Shown here piece by piece: positions 62,466 to 64,000 of a stretch of DNA of 64,000 nt. Source of the DNA: an uncultured Gammaproteobacteria bacterium (GTDB taxonomy: Bacteria; Pseudomonadota; Gammaproteobacteria; Berkiellales; Berkiellaceae); the NCBI GenBank assembly GCA_902826485.1, contig CADEEZ010000010.1:1-64000 (forward strand), written 5' to 3'. How positions within the stretch are numbered: the stretch's first letter is position 1; each line of letters begins with the position of its first letter. The notes under the pieces are model-generated. The model ran no database searches. It worked only from the letters and a program-made list of their open reading frames with translations, and was not told the DNA's origin. The position numbers were made by a program, and so were the translations under genes.

Positions 62466-63227
62466 ATGGATATAGAGACACGCATGGAAGACACTCAATT
62501 TACAGTTAGAGAAATTACTGTATCGCCTGCCCCCCTCGCCCCTAATTTGCTCGACAAATTCTCCCTGACCCTTCGGCCAGGCGATATTTTAGGCATTTTG
62601 GGCAGCAATGGCGTAGGCAAAACAACCTTACTCAAATGCCTATCAGGCTGTCTAACGCCAAAAGCTGGTCAGATAACACTTGATCGCCATTCACTTTTTC
62701 AAAACATCCAGATTAAAAAAGACATTGGATTTTTACCTGACACTGTGCCCCTTATCCCCTATTTCACAGTCCAAGAGAATCTAAGTTGGATGGCAAAGTG
62801 CCGTGGACTGAACCAAGCTGAAACCACCAAAGCCATTGCATACGTCAGTGAAAGATTAGGGCTCATCCATTGGTCTGATATCTTAGCCAAGCATTTATCG
62901 TTAGGACAAAGAAAACTTGTCGGCATCGCAGGCACATTGATTCATCAACCCAAACTCACTATTTTAGATGAGCCATTGAATGATTTAGATACACAAGTAC
63001 GCGAACGCGTGCTTGAAGTATTACGCGCAGTGGGCAAATATAGCATGGTCGTTTTTACCTCTCACTATTATCGCGATTTAGCCACTATTGCGAATAAAAT
63101 TTTATTGCTCGAAAAAGGGCAAGCCAGTTGGGTCTTAGATAAAACATCCCAACCAGAGGTAGTGCCTGTTGCCCGAAAACCCCGCAAAACCAAAGACAAA
63201 AAAATCTTAGTGGAAAAAACCTCATGA
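62466..63227 (+). CDS. ABC transporter ATP-binding protein
   Basis: The 253-aa ATPase has Walker A ILGSNGVGKTTLLKCLSG, signature LSLGQRKLVGIAG, Walker B KLTILDEPLNDLD and the switch region FTSHYYRDL. It has a basic C-terminal tail. With the overlapping permease it forms an ABC-2-type exporter, substrate unknown. An alternative in-frame ATG is at 62484. Confidence 0.9.
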   Translation: MDIETRMEDTQFTVREITVSPAPLAPNLLDKFSLTLRPGDILGILGSNGVGKTTLLKCLSGCLTPKAGQITLDRHSLFQNIQIKKDIGFLPDTVPLIPYFTVQENLSWMAKCRGLNQAETTKAIAYVSERLGLIHWSDILAKHLSLGQRKLVGIAGTLIHQPKLTILDEPLNDLDTQVRERVLEVLRAVGKYSMVVFTSHYYRDLATIANKILLLEKGQASWVLDKTSQPEVVPVARKPRKTKDKKILVEKTS

Positions 63228-63964
63228 AAAAAGTGCTGTTTTCTCATACGCTAAAACAATTAAGCTTGAGCCAAACCGCTTGGTGGCTTGCTGCGATTGG
63301 GCTGGTTGTGCTTGGCACCATCGATTACAAATTAATCCAAGATTATTTAAGTTTGGCTAGCAATGGGTTATTAGAAGGCGACCCGGCTCGTGCGGGCATC
63401 ACCGACGATATTATCAGGCCCCTAATGGGATATAGCCTTATCTATTTTGTGCTTGCCATTCCTTTGGTTTGTCTGCAAATTTTAGGCTTTGATAAACAAA
63501 TGGGGGTCATTCAGTTTTTACATACGTGTCCCATTGCACCTAAAGACTGGGTAATGGGAAAATATCTCGGTGCATTTGGCTATTTACTTGCTTTGCAAGC
63601 GTTGTTTGCGAGCATGATTTTGATTTTGCTCAAAGGCAATCATTTAGATATGGGGTTGTTCTGGTCTGATCAGCTTGCGTTGTTTTTAATTAACATGAGT
63701 TTATTGGCTTTAGGGTTTTTAATCAGCAGTATTTTTACTAACCCTACTTTGGCTGCCGCCACGAATTTAATTTTAAATTTAGCATTATTAATGCTGCAAT
63801 GGTTTTCACCTGCCTTGGCCGATTTTTCGCTCAGCCAACATACATTTGGGTTATTGCATGGGCAATTAAATACAGTTGATATAGGATTTTTTATGCTCGT
63901 GACATTTTTGGCACTGCGCTTTTGCATTAAGCTCAACCACTTGGAGAAAGCCAACCATGTTTAA
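63224..63964 (+). CDS. ABC-2 type permease
   Basis: The 246-aa protein has six predicted helices and a QMGVIQFLHTCPIAPKDWVMGK-like cytoplasmic loop (in part) typical of ABC-2 permeases. It overlaps the ATPase by four bases (ATGA) and the next gene by eight, so all three are one operon. Confidence 0.85.
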   Translation: MKKVLFSHTLKQLSLSQTAWWLAAIGLVVLGTIDYKLIQDYLSLASNGLLEGDPARAGITDDIIRPLMGYSLIYFVLAIPLVCLQILGFDKQMGVIQFLHTCPIAPKDWVMGKYLGAFGYLLALQALFASMILILLKGNHLDMGLFWSDQLALFLINMSLLALGFLISSIFTNPTLAAATNLILNLALLMLQWFSPALADFSLSQHTFGLLHGQLNTVDIGFFMLVTFLALRFCIKLNHLEKANHV

Positions 63965-64000
63965 TTCTTATTTAAAACTGAGCCGGTATTATCTATTTTG
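63957..64000 (+). CDS. Start of a third ABC exporter gene, 3' partial
   Basis: ATG at 63957 overlaps the permease stop. The 14 visible residues MFNSYLKLSRYYLF are cut by the window edge. By position and overlap it is likely a further membrane component of the same transporter. Confidence 0.55.
   Translation, partial: MFNSYLKLSRYYLF

Noticed and set aside
1..64000. tRNA, rRNA or insertion-sequence transposase genes
   Set aside because: None was recognised in the intergenic gaps or among the coding frames.

Overview
The window looks like a chromosomal segment of a low-GC gammaproteobacterium, most likely an intracellular member of the Legionellales (Legionella/Coxiella/Berkiella-like). Three things suggest this. 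The core gene order is gammaproteobacterial (apaG-apaH, coxBA-ctaG-coxC with surf1/ctaA/ctaB/sco, znuABC, yicC|rph, gmk-rpoZ-spoT, coaBC-dut-algC, ubiC-pabB-pabA, rpmB-rpmG). The housekeeping genes are interrupted by large genes with eukaryotic-type domains. Short palindromic repeats recur in the intergenic gaps. The genus cannot be fixed from sequence alone, and no secretion-system gene lies in the window.

Layout. 1-2.5 kb: two tandem ankyrin/F-box-like proteins, the first cut by the window edge. 2.6-12.4 kb: apaG, apaH and a complete aa3-type cytochrome c oxidase locus with copper and haem A assembly factors. 12.4-18.5 kb: four unrecognised membrane-type proteins, two of them tandem paralogs. 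18.6-29.2 kb: zinc uptake, ubiA, a DMT exporter, arginase plus ornithine aminotransferase, spoT, rpoZ, gmk, yicC. 29.3-34.4 kb: rph, a small double-glycine-leader peptide, an unknown 580-aa protein, xthA, pyrE and a small secreted protein. 34.4-36.7 kb: a protein with both an ADP-ribosyltransferase motif set and a SidE-type phosphodiesterase motif set. 37-43 kb: algC-type mutase, dut, coaBC, ubiC, pabB, pabA. 43-61 kb: three very large proteins carrying RasGEF + RhoGEF (3534 aa), Sec7 ArfGEF + OTU-like protease (1370 aa) and RhoGEF (761 aa) domains, with rpmB-rpmG embedded among them. 61-64 kb: a fatty-acid desaturase and an ABC exporter that runs off the edge.

The most interesting content is the 18-kb block of guanine-nucleotide-exchange-factor proteins together with the SidE-like protein. 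Together they would be predicted to act on host Ras, Rho and Arf GTPases and on host ubiquitin. The GEF proteins share recurring ~75-aa modules, and the two largest share a C-terminal module. The two giant genes also share a bipartite upstream element that reads as an ECF/sigma-E-like promoter (GGAACCT, 17 nt, TCGAA). Weaker versions with exactly the same spacing lie upstream of the SidE-like gene and of the unknown 580-aa gene, suggesting a co-regulated effector set. Domain calls are by eye from motifs; secretion and host targets are inference.
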